A stretch of 64,000 nt of DNA, from NCBI GenBank assembly GCA_963664245.1, contig OY760934.1, forward strand, positions 2,170,001-2,234,000. Reading direction: 5' to 3'. A program made the translations under genes and the position numbers. Each line of letters opens with the position of its first letter. Position 1 is the stretch's first letter. Below, piece after piece: positions 16,562 to 25,981 of this stretch. Source of the stretch: GCA-2711565 sp963664245 (GTDB lineage Bacteria > Bacteroidota > Bacteroidia > Bacteroidales > GCA-2711565). The notes beneath the pieces are model-generated. The model was not told where the DNA came from and did no database searches. It worked only from the letters and a program-made list of their open reading frames with translations.

Positions 16562-17497
16562 TTAAAATTGAAATAAAGAGCTGATCGACTGCTTGCTGTC
16601 GATGCGGTGAATAACCTCCGCAAACAAATCGGCAGTAGATAGCACTTTAAATTTTTCGTGTTCTTTTTGTAATGGAATAGTATCCGTTGTAACTATTTCG
16701 GTAAATGGAGAATTGACTAAGCGGTCATATGCCGGCCCTGAAAATACCGGGTGCGTGCAAAATGCCCGAACGCTTGAAGCCCCATTTTTTATCATCAACT
16801 CAGCAGCTTTGGTAATTGAGCCTCCGGTATCAATGATATCGTCTACCAAAATAATATCCCTTCCTGTAACATCCCCTACCAAAGCCATTTTTTCAATTTT
16901 GTTGGCTTTTGCTCTTTGTTTGTAACAAATTACAAAATCGGTTCCAAGGCTTTTTGCATAAGCAGCCGCTCTACGTGTGCCACCAGTATCAGGAGAAGCC
17001 ATGGTTAGATTCGGAAGTTTTAATTCTTTAATATAATCGCTGAATAAGGAAGAAGCATAGAGATGATCAACAGGCACATCAAAAAATCCCTGGATTTGAT
17101 CGGCATGTAAATCAAGGGTAATGATACGATTTACCCCGGCCGAAGTTAACAGGTTTGCAATTAATTTAGCCGTAATCGGAACCCTTGGTTGATCCTTACG
17201 ATCCTGACGGGCAAAACCAAAATAAGGAATCACGGCCACAATGCTTTTTGCTGAAGCTCTGCGGGCAGCGTCAACCATCAACAATAATTCAAATAAATTA
17301 TCTGATGGCGGAAACGTTGATTGTACCAAAAACACATCGCGCCCACGAACATTATCATTCAATCGGGTTCTAAACTCACCATCGGCAAAAACAGTTACCT
17401 CTGATTTACCAAGTTTTAGGCCGTAACTTTCAGCTATTTTTTTACCAAGATAGTCGGTTGATCTTCCTGAAAAAATGACAATATTTTTCTTCGCCAT
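16562..17497 (-). CDS. prs: Ribose-phosphate pyrophosphokinase
   Basis: This 311-aa enzyme makes PRPP from ribose 5-phosphate and ATP for nucleotide, His, Trp and NAD synthesis. Two PRTase-like domains are present. The PRPP-binding loop is seen in DIILVDDIIDTGGSITKAAELM, and ATP-site motifs in VFADGEFRTRL, YFGFARQDRKDQPR and DLHADQIQGFFDVPVDHL. It is first in the prs-rplY-pth cluster, with a promoter 34 nt upstream. Confidence 0.96.
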   Translation of the reverse strand: MAKKNIVIFSGRSTDYLGKKIAESYGLKLGKSEVTVFADGEFRTRLNDNVRGRDVFLVQSTFPPSDNLFELLLMVDAARRASAKSIVAVIPYFGFARQDRKDQPRVPITAKLIANLLTSAGVNRIITLDLHADQIQGFFDVPVDHLYASSLFSDYIKELKLPNLTMASPDTGGTRRAAAYAKSLGTDFVICYKQRAKANKIEKMALVGDVTGRDIILVDDIIDTGGSITKAAELMIKNGASSVRAFCTHPVFSGPAYDRLVNSPFTEIVTTDTIPLQKEHEKFKVLSTADLFAEVIHRIDSKQSISSLFQF

Positions 17498-17531
17498 GAG
17501 TATGAGTAGTTTAGATGTTCTTTAAAGGCTG

Positions 17532-17539
17532 CAAAATTA
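17532..17539 (-). promoter_or_regulatory. -7 element for prs
   Basis: On the minus strand TAATTTTG (TAATTTTGCAGCC) lies 34 nt before the prs ATG. Confidence 0.55.
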
Positions 17540-17614
17540 GCCATAAATTATATACCCTGCAATAATAAATTCAAAGAATCTTTAAAAAATATTAGAGATT
17601 ATAAGTTTTTTGAG

Positions 17615-17622
17615 TATTTTTG
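17615..17622 (+). promoter_or_regulatory. -7 element for tRNA-Leu
   Basis: TATTTTTG matches TAnnTTTG, about 50 nt before the mature tRNA 5' end. Confidence 0.5.
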
Positions 17623-17672
17623 CAAACTCAAAAATCGTTCTTTAGATAAATTACAATACAAAAATACCACTT

Positions 17673-17756
17673 GCCCAGGTGGCGGAATTGGTAGACGCGT
17701 TGGTCTCAAACACCAATGAGGTAACACTCGTGCCGGTTCGACCCCGGCCCTGGGTA
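17673..17756 (+). tRNA. tRNA-Leu (anticodon CAA)
   Basis: A full class II cloverleaf can be folded: acceptor GCCCAGG/CCTGGGT (a G:U pair at 1:72), D arm GCG...CGC, anticodon stem TTGGT/ACCAA with loop CTCAAAC giving CAA, a long variable arm, and T arm GCCGG-TTCGACC-CCGGC. The discriminator base is A and CCA is not encoded. It reads UUG codons and is followed by a terminator. Confidence 0.95.
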
Positions 17757-17762
17757 CACAAC

Positions 17763-17794
17763 AAAAAAGCTTTCTTGACAGGAAAGCTTTTTTT
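17763..17794 (+). terminator. Terminator of tRNA-Leu
   Basis: The stem AAAAAGCTTTC/GAAAGCTTTTT with a 7-nt loop ends in a T-run, 7 nt after the tRNA. Confidence 0.85.
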
Positions 17795-17820
17795 GTATAC
17801 TTTCACCCTTTTTTAAAACT

Positions 17821-19446
17821 ATGAATAATACAACCAATCGAATAAGAATCTATCTTCCCGTACTTTTTGCCATTATCTTGATTATTGGGATTTTTATTGG
17901 CCAGCGTTTAAATAATATCGCCGGGGTTGATCAAAATTTGATCCCGATCAAAACCAAAAGCCAATACAATAAACTTGCTGATATTATCAACTTTATTGAG
18001 CAAGATTATGTAGATTCTGTAAAGAAAGAAGATCTTACTAAAGAAGCTATAGAAGCCATCATTCAAAATCTTGACCCACATACCCAATACATCAGCCGGG
18101 AAGAATTTAATGCCATCAATGACCCCTTATTGGGCTCATTTGAAGGTATTGGGGTTGAATTTTCAGTTATTGAAGATACCGTAATGATTTTGCAAGCAAT
18201 TGCCGGCGGACCTTCAGAAAAACTGGGAATTCTTTCGGGCGATCGCATTGTTATGGTAGACGACACTACTATTGCCGGAAAAAATTTAAGTACTATTGAT
18301 ATCATGAGAAAGCTTAAAGGCCCCCGCGGAACAAAAGTTAAAATCAGTATTCTCCGTAAAGGAAACCCCGAGTTGATTAATTATATTATTACACGCGATA
18401 TTATCCCAACTTACAGCATGGATGTAGCATACATGGTTAATGATACGGTTGGATTTATTAAGCTGAATACTTTTTCGGCTACTACTTATAGCGAGTTTAG
18501 AAAAGGATTGGAAAAACTCCTTGAACAGGGAATGACCCGTTTAATTCTTGATCTTCGATCAAACACCGGAGGATATGTACAACCGGCCGTTCAAATTGCC
18601 GACGAATTATTACCGGAAGACAAACTGATCGTCTTTACCAGAGGAAAAAACCGCCCTAAATCTGAAGCAAGATCAACCAGCCGGGGAATTTTTGAGAAAG
18701 GTGAGGTTGTGATTATAATAGATGAAAGTTCGGCATCGGCAAGCGAAATTTTAGCCGGAGCCATTCAGGATAATGACCGAGGAACAATCGTAGGTCTGCG
18801 TTCGTTTGGCAAAGGGTTAATACAGGAACAGCTTAATTTACCCGATGGATCGGCTTTCAGAATGACAACAGCAAGATATTATTCTCCCATTGGGCGTTCT
18901 ATCCAAAAACCTTATACTGGTGGCGATTTTGAAAATTATTATAGAGAATTTTACAATCGTTATACCAATGGAGAACTTTTCAGCATTGACAGTGTAAAAA
19001 TTAATGACTCGCTGAAATTTGTAACACCCGGCGGAAAAACAGTTTACGGGGGCGGAGGAATCATGCCTGATGTTTTTGTACCGTTACAAACAAGCAATTC
19101 GGTTTATTACAATTTATTAGTAAACCAAGGGGTTATTTACGAATTTGCCTTTGAATACGTTGATAATAAACGAGAGTATTTTAATACATTTAAAGATGTA
19201 AAAGATTTTGACGAAAATTACAAAATCAGTGACAAGCTTTTAAATGATTTTATTGAATTCGCAGAAGAACGAAAAATAAAATATGACAAAAAAGGGTTCG
19301 AAGAATCAAAATACAGGATTCGTGTTTTACTTAAAGCATATATTGGTAACTTAGTGTATGATAATGATGGATTTTATCCGATTCTTCATCAAATTGACCA
19401 TACTTTTCAGGAAGCCTTAAAATGCATCACATCAACAAATAATTAA
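17821..19446 (+). CDS. ctpA: C-terminal processing peptidase (S41A)
   Basis: This 541-aa periplasmic serine protease is anchored by an N-terminal membrane helix (about residues 10-28). A PDZ domain (around GIGVEFSVIEDT...GGPSEKLGILSGDRI) precedes the S41 domain. The Ser-Lys dyad is seen in DESSASASEILAGAI and SFGKGLIQEQ. The C-terminal extension after about residue 390 is typical of Bacteroidota Ctp. It probably trims or degrades envelope proteins. sodB follows 30 nt downstream, likely in one transcript. Confidence 0.92.
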   Translation: MNNTTNRIRIYLPVLFAIILIIGIFIGQRLNNIAGVDQNLIPIKTKSQYNKLADIINFIEQDYVDSVKKEDLTKEAIEAIIQNLDPHTQYISREEFNAINDPLLGSFEGIGVEFSVIEDTVMILQAIAGGPSEKLGILSGDRIVMVDDTTIAGKNLSTIDIMRKLKGPRGTKVKISILRKGNPELINYIITRDIIPTYSMDVAYMVNDTVGFIKLNTFSATTYSEFRKGLEKLLEQGMTRLILDLRSNTGGYVQPAVQIADELLPEDKLIVFTRGKNRPKSEARSTSRGIFEKGEVVIIIDESSASASEILAGAIQDNDRGTIVGLRSFGKGLIQEQLNLPDGSAFRMTTARYYSPIGRSIQKPYTGGDFENYYREFYNRYTNGELFSIDSVKINDSLKFVTPGGKTVYGGGGIMPDVFVPLQTSNSVYYNLLVNQGVIYEFAFEYVDNKREYFNTFKDVKDFDENYKISDKLLNDFIEFAEERKIKYDKKGFEESKYRIRVLLKAYIGNLVYDNDGFYPILHQIDHTFQEALKCITSTNN

Positions 19447-19476
19447 TCGATTAATAAACCGTAAAAAACTTAAATC

Positions 19477-20052
19477 ATGGCTTTTGAATTACCTTCTTTA
19501 CCTTACGAAATGGATGCTTTAGAACCCTACATCTCAAAGCAAACCCTTGAATTCCATTATGGAAAACACCATCTAACCTATGTAAACAACCTGAATAAAT
19601 TGGTTCCCGGAACAGCTTTTGAAAATGCAAGCCTGGAAGAGATCATTAAAAAAGCCGAAGGAGGAATTTTTAACAACGGAGCTCAGGTTTGGAACCATAC
19701 TTTCTACTGGAATTGCCTAACTCCAAATGGAGGAGAAGCCCCTGACGGAAAATTAGCTGAAGCCATTAATGAATCTTTTGGATCGTTTGATGAATTTAAA
19801 GAACAATTCTCAACAGCAGCAGCTACTTTATTTGGATCGGGCTGGGCATGGCTGGTAAAAAACACAGAGGAGGAACTTGAAATTGTGCAAACAAGCAATG
19901 CCGGAAATCCTATGAGAAACGGGCAAACTCCTTTATTAACATGCGATGTATGGGAACATGCTTATTATTTGGATAAACAAAACCGAAGACCGGCTTACAT
20001 TGAAGATTTTTGGAGACTTGTTAACTGGAAAGCAGTCGCAAAAAGGTTTTAA
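19477..20052 (+). CDS. sodB: Superoxide dismutase, Fe/Mn family
   Basis: This 191-aa cytosolic enzyme dismutates superoxide. The four metal ligands are in place: His in FHYGKHH, His in VWNHTFYW, and Asp plus His in DVWEHAYYLD. The fold signature and length fit the iron or cambialistic SodB type of Bacteroidota; the exact metal cannot be read from sequence alone. It probably shares a transcript with the upstream protease and ends at a strong terminator. Confidence 0.94.
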   Translation: MAFELPSLPYEMDALEPYISKQTLEFHYGKHHLTYVNNLNKLVPGTAFENASLEEIIKKAEGGIFNNGAQVWNHTFYWNCLTPNGGEAPDGKLAEAINESFGSFDEFKEQFSTAAATLFGSGWAWLVKNTEEELEIVQTSNAGNPMRNGQTPLLTCDVWEHAYYLDKQNRRPAYIEDFWRLVNWKAVAKRF

Positions 20053-20083
20053 AAAAGAAAGCCCTCGGTTGAGGGCTTTTTTA
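20051..20083. terminator. Bidirectional terminator between sodB and glmS
   Basis: The stem AAAGCCCTC/GAGGGCTTT (20058-20066 and 20071-20079) with loop GGTT has T-runs on both strands and separates two convergent genes. Confidence 0.9.
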
Positions 20084-21922
20084 TTATTCTACAGTAACCG
20101 ATTTTGCTAAATTTCGTGGTTGATCCACATTACATCCGCGTTTCAGGGCAATATGGTAAGCCAGTTTTTGTAGCGGAATAGTTGCCAATAAAGGAACTAG
20201 CATTTCTTCGGTTTCCGGTATTTCAATTACGTAATCGGCCAATTCTTTTACATGGATATCGCCTTCGGTAACAATGGCAATAATTTTTCCTTTACGGGCT
20301 TTTACTTCCATGATGTTACTGACGACTTTTTCATAAGTCCCACGATTGGTCGCAATAAAAACAACAGGCATGTTTTCATCAATCAAAGCAATAGGGCCAT
20401 GCTTCATTTCTGCTGCAGGATAACCTTCGGCATGGATGTATGAAATTTCTTTTAGTTTTAATGCCCCTTCGAGTGCAACCGGGAAATTATATCCCCTTCC
20501 TAAATACAAGAAATTTTTAACATCTTTAAATATTTCGGCAATTTCTATTACATGCTTACTCGTTTGTAGTGTTTTTTCAACTTTTGCAGGGATGTGCTCA
20601 ATTTCTGTTAAAATTTCCATGAAACGGGTACTGGTCAACGTTCCTTTTCTTTGAGCAAGAGCCAGTGCAATCAGCGTTAAAACTGTTACCTGAGCAGTAA
20701 ATGCTTTGGTTGAAGCCACACCAATTTCAGGACCGGCATGGGTAAAAGCTCCGGCATGGGTAGCACGGGCAATGGATGAGCCCACGACATTACAAATCCC
20801 GAAAATAGTAGCACCTTTAGATTTTGCCAACTCAATAGCAGCAAGGGTATCGGCGGTTTCCCCCGATTGTGATATTGCAATAATTATATCGTGCTCCGTA
20901 ATTATCGGATTTCTATACCTAAATTCAGAAGCATATTCTACTTCAACAGGAATACGGGCAATATCTTCGAACAAATATTCGCCCACCAATCCCGCATGCC
21001 ATGAAGTACCACAAGCGATAATAATAATCCGTTTAGCATTTAAAAATTTATGTTCATATTCTTTAACTCCCTGCATAGTGATAATTCCCTGATCCAATAT
21101 TAAGCGTCCACGAAAACTATCCCTGATTGAACGGGGTTGTTCATAAATTTCTTTATGCATAAAATGATCAAAGCCTTCTTTCTCTAGCTGGCTCAGATTT
21201 AATTCAAGCTTTTGAATATATGGTGTTTTTTCTTTATTTTTTATGGTTTTAATTTGCAATGGATGATTGGGTTTTACCAAAGCCACTTCTTCTTCTTCTA
21301 AATAAACCACTTTTTTTGTATACTCTATAATCGGCGACGCATCAGAAGCAATATAATATTCATCATCGGCAACACCAATAACCAAGGGGCTGCCTTTACG
21401 TGCTGCCACTAGTAAATCGGGTTCTTTTTTAGATACAATTACTATAGCATAAGCTCCAATCACCTGATTTAAAGCAATACGAACGGCCTCATACAAATCA
21501 ACCTCTTCGTTTTTTTGAATATCTTCAATCAAAAAAATCAGAACTTCTGTATCGGTATCGCTTTCGAACTGGTAACCGCGATTTATTAATTCCTTTTTAA
21601 GGGAATTATAATTCTCAATAATTCCATTATGAATAATTGCCAAATCTTTAGACTGTGAATAATGCGGATGGGCGTTTACGTCATTAGGTTCGCCATGTGT
21701 TGCCCACCTTGTATGGGCAATCCCGGCATTGGCATTTATATCTTTACCGTCAATGTATTTTTCAAGATCAGCAACTTTACCTTTACTTTTATAAACGTTT
21801 ACTTTTCCGTTTAAGAGCGCAATTCCGGCACTATCATAACCTCTGTATTCAAGTCTTTTAAGGCCTTTTATTAATATAGGGTAAGCTTGTTTAGAGCCAA
21901 TATATCCTACAATACCACACAT
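20084..21922 (-). CDS. glmS: Glucosamine-fructose-6-phosphate aminotransferase
   Basis: This 612-aa enzyme makes glucosamine 6-phosphate from fructose 6-phosphate and glutamine, the entry to peptidoglycan and LPS amino sugars. Cys2 (MCGIVGYIG) is the glutaminase nucleophile. The class II amidotransferase domain runs to about residue 240, followed by two SIS domains (ACGTSWHAG, SQSGETADTLAA). The C-terminus NLAKSVTVE is the conserved end. No glmS ribozyme is seen upstream; a plain -7 element is present. Confidence 0.96.
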   Translation of the reverse strand: MCGIVGYIGSKQAYPILIKGLKRLEYRGYDSAGIALLNGKVNVYKSKGKVADLEKYIDGKDINANAGIAHTRWATHGEPNDVNAHPHYSQSKDLAIIHNGIIENYNSLKKELINRGYQFESDTDTEVLIFLIEDIQKNEEVDLYEAVRIALNQVIGAYAIVIVSKKEPDLLVAARKGSPLVIGVADDEYYIASDASPIIEYTKKVVYLEEEEVALVKPNHPLQIKTIKNKEKTPYIQKLELNLSQLEKEGFDHFMHKEIYEQPRSIRDSFRGRLILDQGIITMQGVKEYEHKFLNAKRIIIIACGTSWHAGLVGEYLFEDIARIPVEVEYASEFRYRNPIITEHDIIIAISQSGETADTLAAIELAKSKGATIFGICNVVGSSIARATHAGAFTHAGPEIGVASTKAFTAQVTVLTLIALALAQRKGTLTSTRFMEILTEIEHIPAKVEKTLQTSKHVIEIAEIFKDVKNFLYLGRGYNFPVALEGALKLKEISYIHAEGYPAAEMKHGPIALIDENMPVVFIATNRGTYEKVVSNIMEVKARKGKIIAIVTEGDIHVKELADYVIEIPETEEMLVPLLATIPLQKLAYHIALKRGCNVDQPRNLAKSVTVE

Positions 21923-21962
21923 AACTGTTCAACTTTTTGGTGAAAGAGATTACAATTTTAAG

Positions 21963-21970
21963 CAAAGATA
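21963..21970 (-). promoter_or_regulatory. -7 element for glmS
   Basis: On the minus strand TATCTTTG matches TAnnTTTG, 40 nt before the glmS ATG. Confidence 0.5.
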
Positions 21971-22191
21971 CGATAAAGAACAAGTTTTCTTGATGTAATA
22001 ATTAAATCTTATTCACGAATTAGGCAATAAGTATTTTCCACATAATACCCCTTACAAAGTAAGAACTACGTAAAATTACTGGTTGTTAGTATGATATTAA
22101 CATACAATTACACCACATAAAGATGAATACATCATCTCTACATAGTTTGATAAACTTTTAAAATCGAAAATTCCTCAGGGTAAATTTGCTT

Positions 22192-22998
22192 CTATCCTAA
22201 AATTTCATCGTAAAATTTATTGTACGCATCAATGTAGGTTTCTTCGGGATGGTACTCTAAATAAGGTTTACCAGACGCTTTCAAATATTCTTCTACTTCA
22301 GTATTAATAGCATCACTACCTATAATTACAGCATCCGAATAATCAATAGCAGCTTTGTTCATACTTATGTAATCAGCTCCTTTATATTGTTCTAAATCGA
22401 CATCTTTAATACCTTCCATTTTAATTTTTTTAGCAAAATCTTTATTTAGGCCTTCATCAAAATCGTCATTATAAATCGAATAAATAACTTTTGTTTCAGT
22501 AAATAACGGGTTTTCGTTAAACGCTTTTTTTAGATAAATCGGGGTAATGCTGCTAAACCAACCATGACAATGGACGATATCCGGTGCCCAGCCTAATTTT
22601 TTAACGGTTTCTAATACTCCGCGACTGAAGAAAATAGCCCGTTCGTCATTATCTTTAAAAAACTTTTTATTTTTATCGCGAAGAACAAATTTTCGTTGAA
22701 AATAATCTTCGTTATCAATAAAATAAATTTGCATACGAGCTTGCTGAATTGATGCAACTTTTATAATAAGAGGGTGGTCGGTGTCATCAATAATTAAATT
22801 CATCCCTGATAAACGAATCACTTCGTGCAACTGGTTACGGCGTTCATTTATGCAACCATAACGGGGCATGAAAGTTCTTATTTCCTTTCCGCGTTCTTGT
22901 ATACCTTGAGGGAGGTATCTTCCGATTTTTCCTATTGGTGTTTCTTCAAGATAAGGAGTAATTTCTTCTGCAACAAATAAAACCCTGGCTTTTTGCAT
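22192..22998 (-). CDS. Glycogen/starch synthase N-domain protein (short form)
   Basis: This 268-aa protein matches only the N-terminal GT5 catalytic domain of GlgA: RVLFVAEEITPYLEETPIGKIGRYLPQGIQERGKEIRTFMPRYG and PDIVHCHGWFSSITPIYLK. The C-terminal ADP-glucose-binding Rossmann domain is absent, with no downstream remnant, and the KxGGL-type substrate loop reads IGKIGRY. Full glycogen synthase is about 470-550 aa. Short forms like this occur in Bacteroidota, so it may be a conserved regulator or half-enzyme rather than a fresh truncation. Synthase activity alone is doubtful. Confidence 0.78.
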   Translation of the reverse strand: MQKARVLFVAEEITPYLEETPIGKIGRYLPQGIQERGKEIRTFMPRYGCINERRNQLHEVIRLSGMNLIIDDTDHPLIIKVASIQQARMQIYFIDNEDYFQRKFVLRDKNKKFFKDNDERAIFFSRGVLETVKKLGWAPDIVHCHGWFSSITPIYLKKAFNENPLFTETKVIYSIYNDDFDEGLNKDFAKKIKMEGIKDVDLEQYKGADYISMNKAAIDYSDAVIIGSDAINTEVEEYLKASGKPYLEYHPEETYIDAYNKFYDEILG

Positions 22999-23018
22999 AA
23001 TAAGTATTTTTGGAAATG

Positions 23019-23026
23019 CAAAATTA
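23019..23026 (-). promoter_or_regulatory. -7 element for the short glycogen synthase gene
   Basis: On the minus strand TAATTTTG lies 20 nt before the ATG at 22998. Confidence 0.55.
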
Positions 23027-23062
23027 GTAAAATTTTACGTATTATTCAATCAACCTTAAAGC

Positions 23063-23108
23063 AAACTGCCGAATCCAAAGCATTTTTGCTTCTTAGATTC
23101 AGCAGTTT
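23063..23108 (-). terminator. Terminator after proline dehydrogenase gene
   Basis: A long imperfect stem, AAACTGC plus GAATC paired with GATTC plus GCAGTTT, lies 41 nt after the proline dehydrogenase stop on the minus strand. The following T-run is weak. Confidence 0.6.
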
Positions 23109-23148
23109 ATACGTCTTGATTTTAACTTCTTTTAACAAAAGTTTTACG

Positions 23149-24060
23149 CTATCCTCTTTTAAATAAGGCTTTTATAATCAACCACGCCATTTTAGGATTT
23201 TCTTTTAAGCGACGGGTTGAATAAGCAAACCATTGTTCTCCATAGGGAACATAAATCCGCATAGCATGTCCTTTGTCAACAATAGATTGGCGCAACTCGG
23301 GGGTAACTCCATACAACATTTGAAATTCATACATTTCTTTAGGAATATTGTATTTTTCAATTAATTTGTAGGATCCGTCAATCAATGGTTTGTCGTGGGT
23401 TGCAATGCCCGGGAAAATTTTGTTTTGGAAAATATATTCCAGATCTTCTAAGTAATGTTTATTGATTTCTTCGTATTTTTTATACGCAATTTCCGCAGGT
23501 TCAACATATATACCTTTACATAAACGATAATTGATTGGGTTATCTTCGGCATTTATATCCTGTAATCCTTTTATATCATCTAAGGTACGTTTCAGATAAG
23601 CCTGGAACACAAGACCTACGTTTTTAGGGAACTCTGCTTTTAACTTTCTGAATAAATCAATTTCAAGATCTACACATTGAGAATCCTCCATATCAACCCG
23701 GATAAAATTGTTGTATGAGGCTGCTTTTGCAACTATTTCACGAATGTATTTGTAACACAATTCCGGATCAATTAACAAACCGAACATGGTTGGTTTTAAT
23801 GAATAATTTGCGTCAACATCTTGTTTTTCAATGGTGTCAATAATTTCTAAGTAGGTATCCCTGTTTTCTTCTGCCTGCTCAATTTTTGTAATAAACTCAC
23901 CCAACAAATCGATGGTAACTTTACAACCTTGTTCATTTAATTCTTTTGACACCCTGATTGCATCTTCAATTTTTTTACCGGCAATATATCTTTTCGAAAA
24001 AAGCCACACAAAACCTTTAGGCATGAAAGGCAATAACGAAGCTATTAATTTGTTAAACAT
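23149..24060 (-). CDS. Proline dehydrogenase
   Basis: This 303-aa single-domain FAD enzyme oxidises proline to pyrroline-5-carboxylate at the membrane. The TIM-barrel motifs are present: IRVDMEDSQ, YRLCKGIYVEP, ATHDKPLID, EFQMLYGV and the C-terminal YSTRRLKENPKMAW that binds proline and flavin. It lacks the P5C dehydrogenase and DNA-binding domains of large PutA, as is usual outside Proteobacteria. No P5C dehydrogenase gene is nearby. Confidence 0.92.
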   Translation of the reverse strand: MFNKLIASLLPFMPKGFVWLFSKRYIAGKKIEDAIRVSKELNEQGCKVTIDLLGEFITKIEQAEENRDTYLEIIDTIEKQDVDANYSLKPTMFGLLIDPELCYKYIREIVAKAASYNNFIRVDMEDSQCVDLEIDLFRKLKAEFPKNVGLVFQAYLKRTLDDIKGLQDINAEDNPINYRLCKGIYVEPAEIAYKKYEEINKHYLEDLEYIFQNKIFPGIATHDKPLIDGSYKLIEKYNIPKEMYEFQMLYGVTPELRQSIVDKGHAMRIYVPYGEQWFAYSTRRLKENPKMAWLIIKALFKRG

Positions 24061-24119
24061 AAGACTATTTTTAAATCCGACAATATGTTAATTTTACACG
24101 GGACCTGCCCGAACTTTTG

Positions 24120-24127
24120 CAAATATA
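24120..24127 (-). promoter_or_regulatory. -7 element for proline dehydrogenase gene
   Basis: On the minus strand TATATTTG matches TAnnTTTG, 59 nt before the ATG. Confidence 0.45.
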
Positions 24128-24245
24128 TAAATTGTTTCTATCGGCTGTTATTTTTTTAACAGAAGATTGTTTATTTTTACCCTGTAATTATTAAATTGTT
24201 GTTTTACTTATTTTTAAAATATTTGGTATTCATAATTTTAATATT

Positions 24246-24253
24246 TAATTTTG
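24246..24253 (+). promoter_or_regulatory. -7 element for the yceD-rpmF-plsX cluster
   Basis: TAATTTTG (in TAATTTTGCAGCCC) lies 22 nt before the ATG at 24276. Confidence 0.6.
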
Positions 24254-24275
24254 CAGCCCAAATTTAGAAAGCTAT

Positions 24276-24797
24276 ATGGGGAAATCGACAGAATTCATGA
24301 TCCCCTTTAAAGGGTTGGGCATTGGAATGCATGAGTTCACCTATAATATAAGTGAAGCGTTCTTTGGAAAGATTGAATATTCGGAGATTAAAAAAGGAAG
24401 CGTTAAAGTTGATTTGTTTCTCGAAAAACAAGAAAACATGCTTGTTTTAAATTTCAAAATTACCGGTAAAGTAGAAGTTAACTGCGATCGTTGTTTAGAA
24501 GCATTTGACTATCCGGTAGCCGGCAACCAACAATTGATTGTTAAGTTTGGAGAAAAACGGGAAGAAGAAGGAGATGAAATTCTCATCATTCCTGAAAGCG
24601 ATCATCAAATCGACATTGCTCCGTATATTTACGAATATATTTATCTTTTATTACCGTTGCAGCGCATTCATCCTGACGACGACGAAGGAAATATTACCTG
24701 CAACAACGAAGTAATAAAAAAATTAAACGAATTAAAAAAACAAAACACGATAGATCCCAGGTGGGAAGCATTGAAGAAATTAAAAAATAACGATTAA
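24276..24797 (+). CDS. YceD/DUF177 family protein
   Basis: This 173-aa protein belongs to the DUF177 family, whose E. coli (YceD) and plant members are linked to 23S rRNA accumulation. The family hallmark, a CxxC followed by a conserved core (EVNCDRCLEAFDYPV), is present, as is the acidic stretch before DPRWEALKKLK. As in most bacteria it sits directly upstream of rpmF, 14 nt away, and starts the lipid cluster with plsX and fabH. Confidence 0.88.
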   Translation: MGKSTEFMIPFKGLGIGMHEFTYNISEAFFGKIEYSEIKKGSVKVDLFLEKQENMLVLNFKITGKVEVNCDRCLEAFDYPVAGNQQLIVKFGEKREEEGDEILIIPESDHQIDIAPYIYEYIYLLLPLQRIHPDDDEGNITCNNEVIKKLNELKKQNTIDPRWEALKKLKNND

Positions 24798-24811
24798 ATT
24801 TTTGACATAAA

Positions 24812-24997
24812 ATGGCACATCCAAAACGAAAAATATCAAAAACGCGTAGAGACAAAAGAAGAACTCACTATAAAGCGGAAGCTCCTACGGTAGCCGTTTG
24901 TTCTAATTGTGGTGCTTCTGTAAAATATCATACCGTTTGCGGAGAATGCGGATATTACAAAGGTAAATTAGCAATTGAGAAATCTGAAATTGAATAG
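24812..24997 (+). CDS. rpmF: Ribosomal protein L32
   Basis: This 61-aa large-subunit protein has the basic N-terminus MAHPKRKISKTRRDKRRTHYK and a zinc-binding arrangement of CSNC and CGEC pairs. It is therefore the zinc-containing (C+) form. It lies between DUF177 and plsX, the standard order. Confidence 0.97.
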   Translation: MAHPKRKISKTRRDKRRTHYKAEAPTVAVCSNCGASVKYHTVCGECGYYKGKLAIEKSEIE

Positions 24998-25022
24998 ATT
25001 TTAATCTCCCAAAACATTTATA

Positions 25023-25964
25023 ATGAATGTTGGACTAGATGTAATGGGAGGGGATTTTGCCCCGGCTTCAACGATTGATGGAGCCATTTTAGCCCTGAAA
25101 GAATTACAGGCATCCGACCGTATTGTATTAATTGGCGACGAAACAGCCATACTCAATCATTTGGCTGAAAGAAACCAAAATCCCGATCAATTTGAAATTG
25201 TTCACACTTCTGAAGTTATTCAAATGGGTGAACACCCTTTAAGGGCATTTAAAACCAAGGTTGATTCAAGTATTAATGTTGGTTTTCGGTTGTTAAGGGA
25301 AAATAAAATTGATACCTTCTCAAGTGCCGGAAACAGCGGTGCTATCTTAATCGGATCCATCTACGGCCTTCGAATAATTCCCGGAATTATCCGCCCCAGT
25401 ATAGCCGCTATTTTACCAAAAATGAACGGCGGAAAAACTATTTTTCTTGATGTAGGCATTAATCCCGACACCAAACCTGATGTACTTTATCAATTTGGAA
25501 TTTTAGGTTCGGTATATAGCCAATACATTTATAATACGAAAAACCCCAGGGTGGGCCTCTTAAACATTGGAGAAGAAGAAGAAAAAGGAAATCTATTGAG
25601 CCAGAAAGCTTATCAGTTAATGAAAGGTTCTAATGATTTTAATTTTATTGGGAATGTTGAGGGCCGTGATATTTTGTTAGATAAAGCAGACATTATTGTT
25701 TGCGATGGATTTACCGGAAATGTGGTTGTTAAACTCTTTGAAGCAATGCAGGAATTTATGAGCGAACAAGGCTTAAGCAATCATATTGTGGACGGACTGA
25801 ATTATGATAATCTAGGAGGTGTTCCTGTTTTAGGAATTGACGCCACTGTGCTGGTTGGACATGGAAATTCTAACCCGATTGCCATAAAAAATATGATTTT
25901 ACTATCGAAAGAGATACATAAAGCAAATTTATCAGAGAAAATATTAAACGGGCTGAAAAATTAA
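25023..25964 (+). CDS. plsX: Phosphate acyltransferase PlsX
   Basis: This 313-aa enzyme makes acyl-phosphate from acyl-ACP, the donor for PlsY in phospholipid synthesis. The start MNVGLDVMGGDFAPAS and the motifs SAGNSGAIL, NIGEEEEKGN and CDGFTGNVVVKLFE are diagnostic. It is 25 nt after rpmF and 45 nt before fabH, in the usual rpmF-plsX-fabH order. fabH also has its own -7 element. Confidence 0.95.
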   Translation: MNVGLDVMGGDFAPASTIDGAILALKELQASDRIVLIGDETAILNHLAERNQNPDQFEIVHTSEVIQMGEHPLRAFKTKVDSSINVGFRLLRENKIDTFSSAGNSGAILIGSIYGLRIIPGIIRPSIAAILPKMNGGKTIFLDVGINPDTKPDVLYQFGILGSVYSQYIYNTKNPRVGLLNIGEEEEKGNLLSQKAYQLMKGSNDFNFIGNVEGRDILLDKADIIVCDGFTGNVVVKLFEAMQEFMSEQGLSNHIVDGLNYDNLGGVPVLGIDATVLVGHGNSNPIAIKNMILLSKEIHKANLSEKILNGLKN

Positions 25965-25981
25965 TTTTATTCAAAAAAATT

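Noticed and set aside
21923..22191. glmS ribozyme or riboswitch upstream of glmS
   Set aside because: The gap has no recognisable ribozyme core, and a plain -7 element 40 nt before the ATG explains expression.
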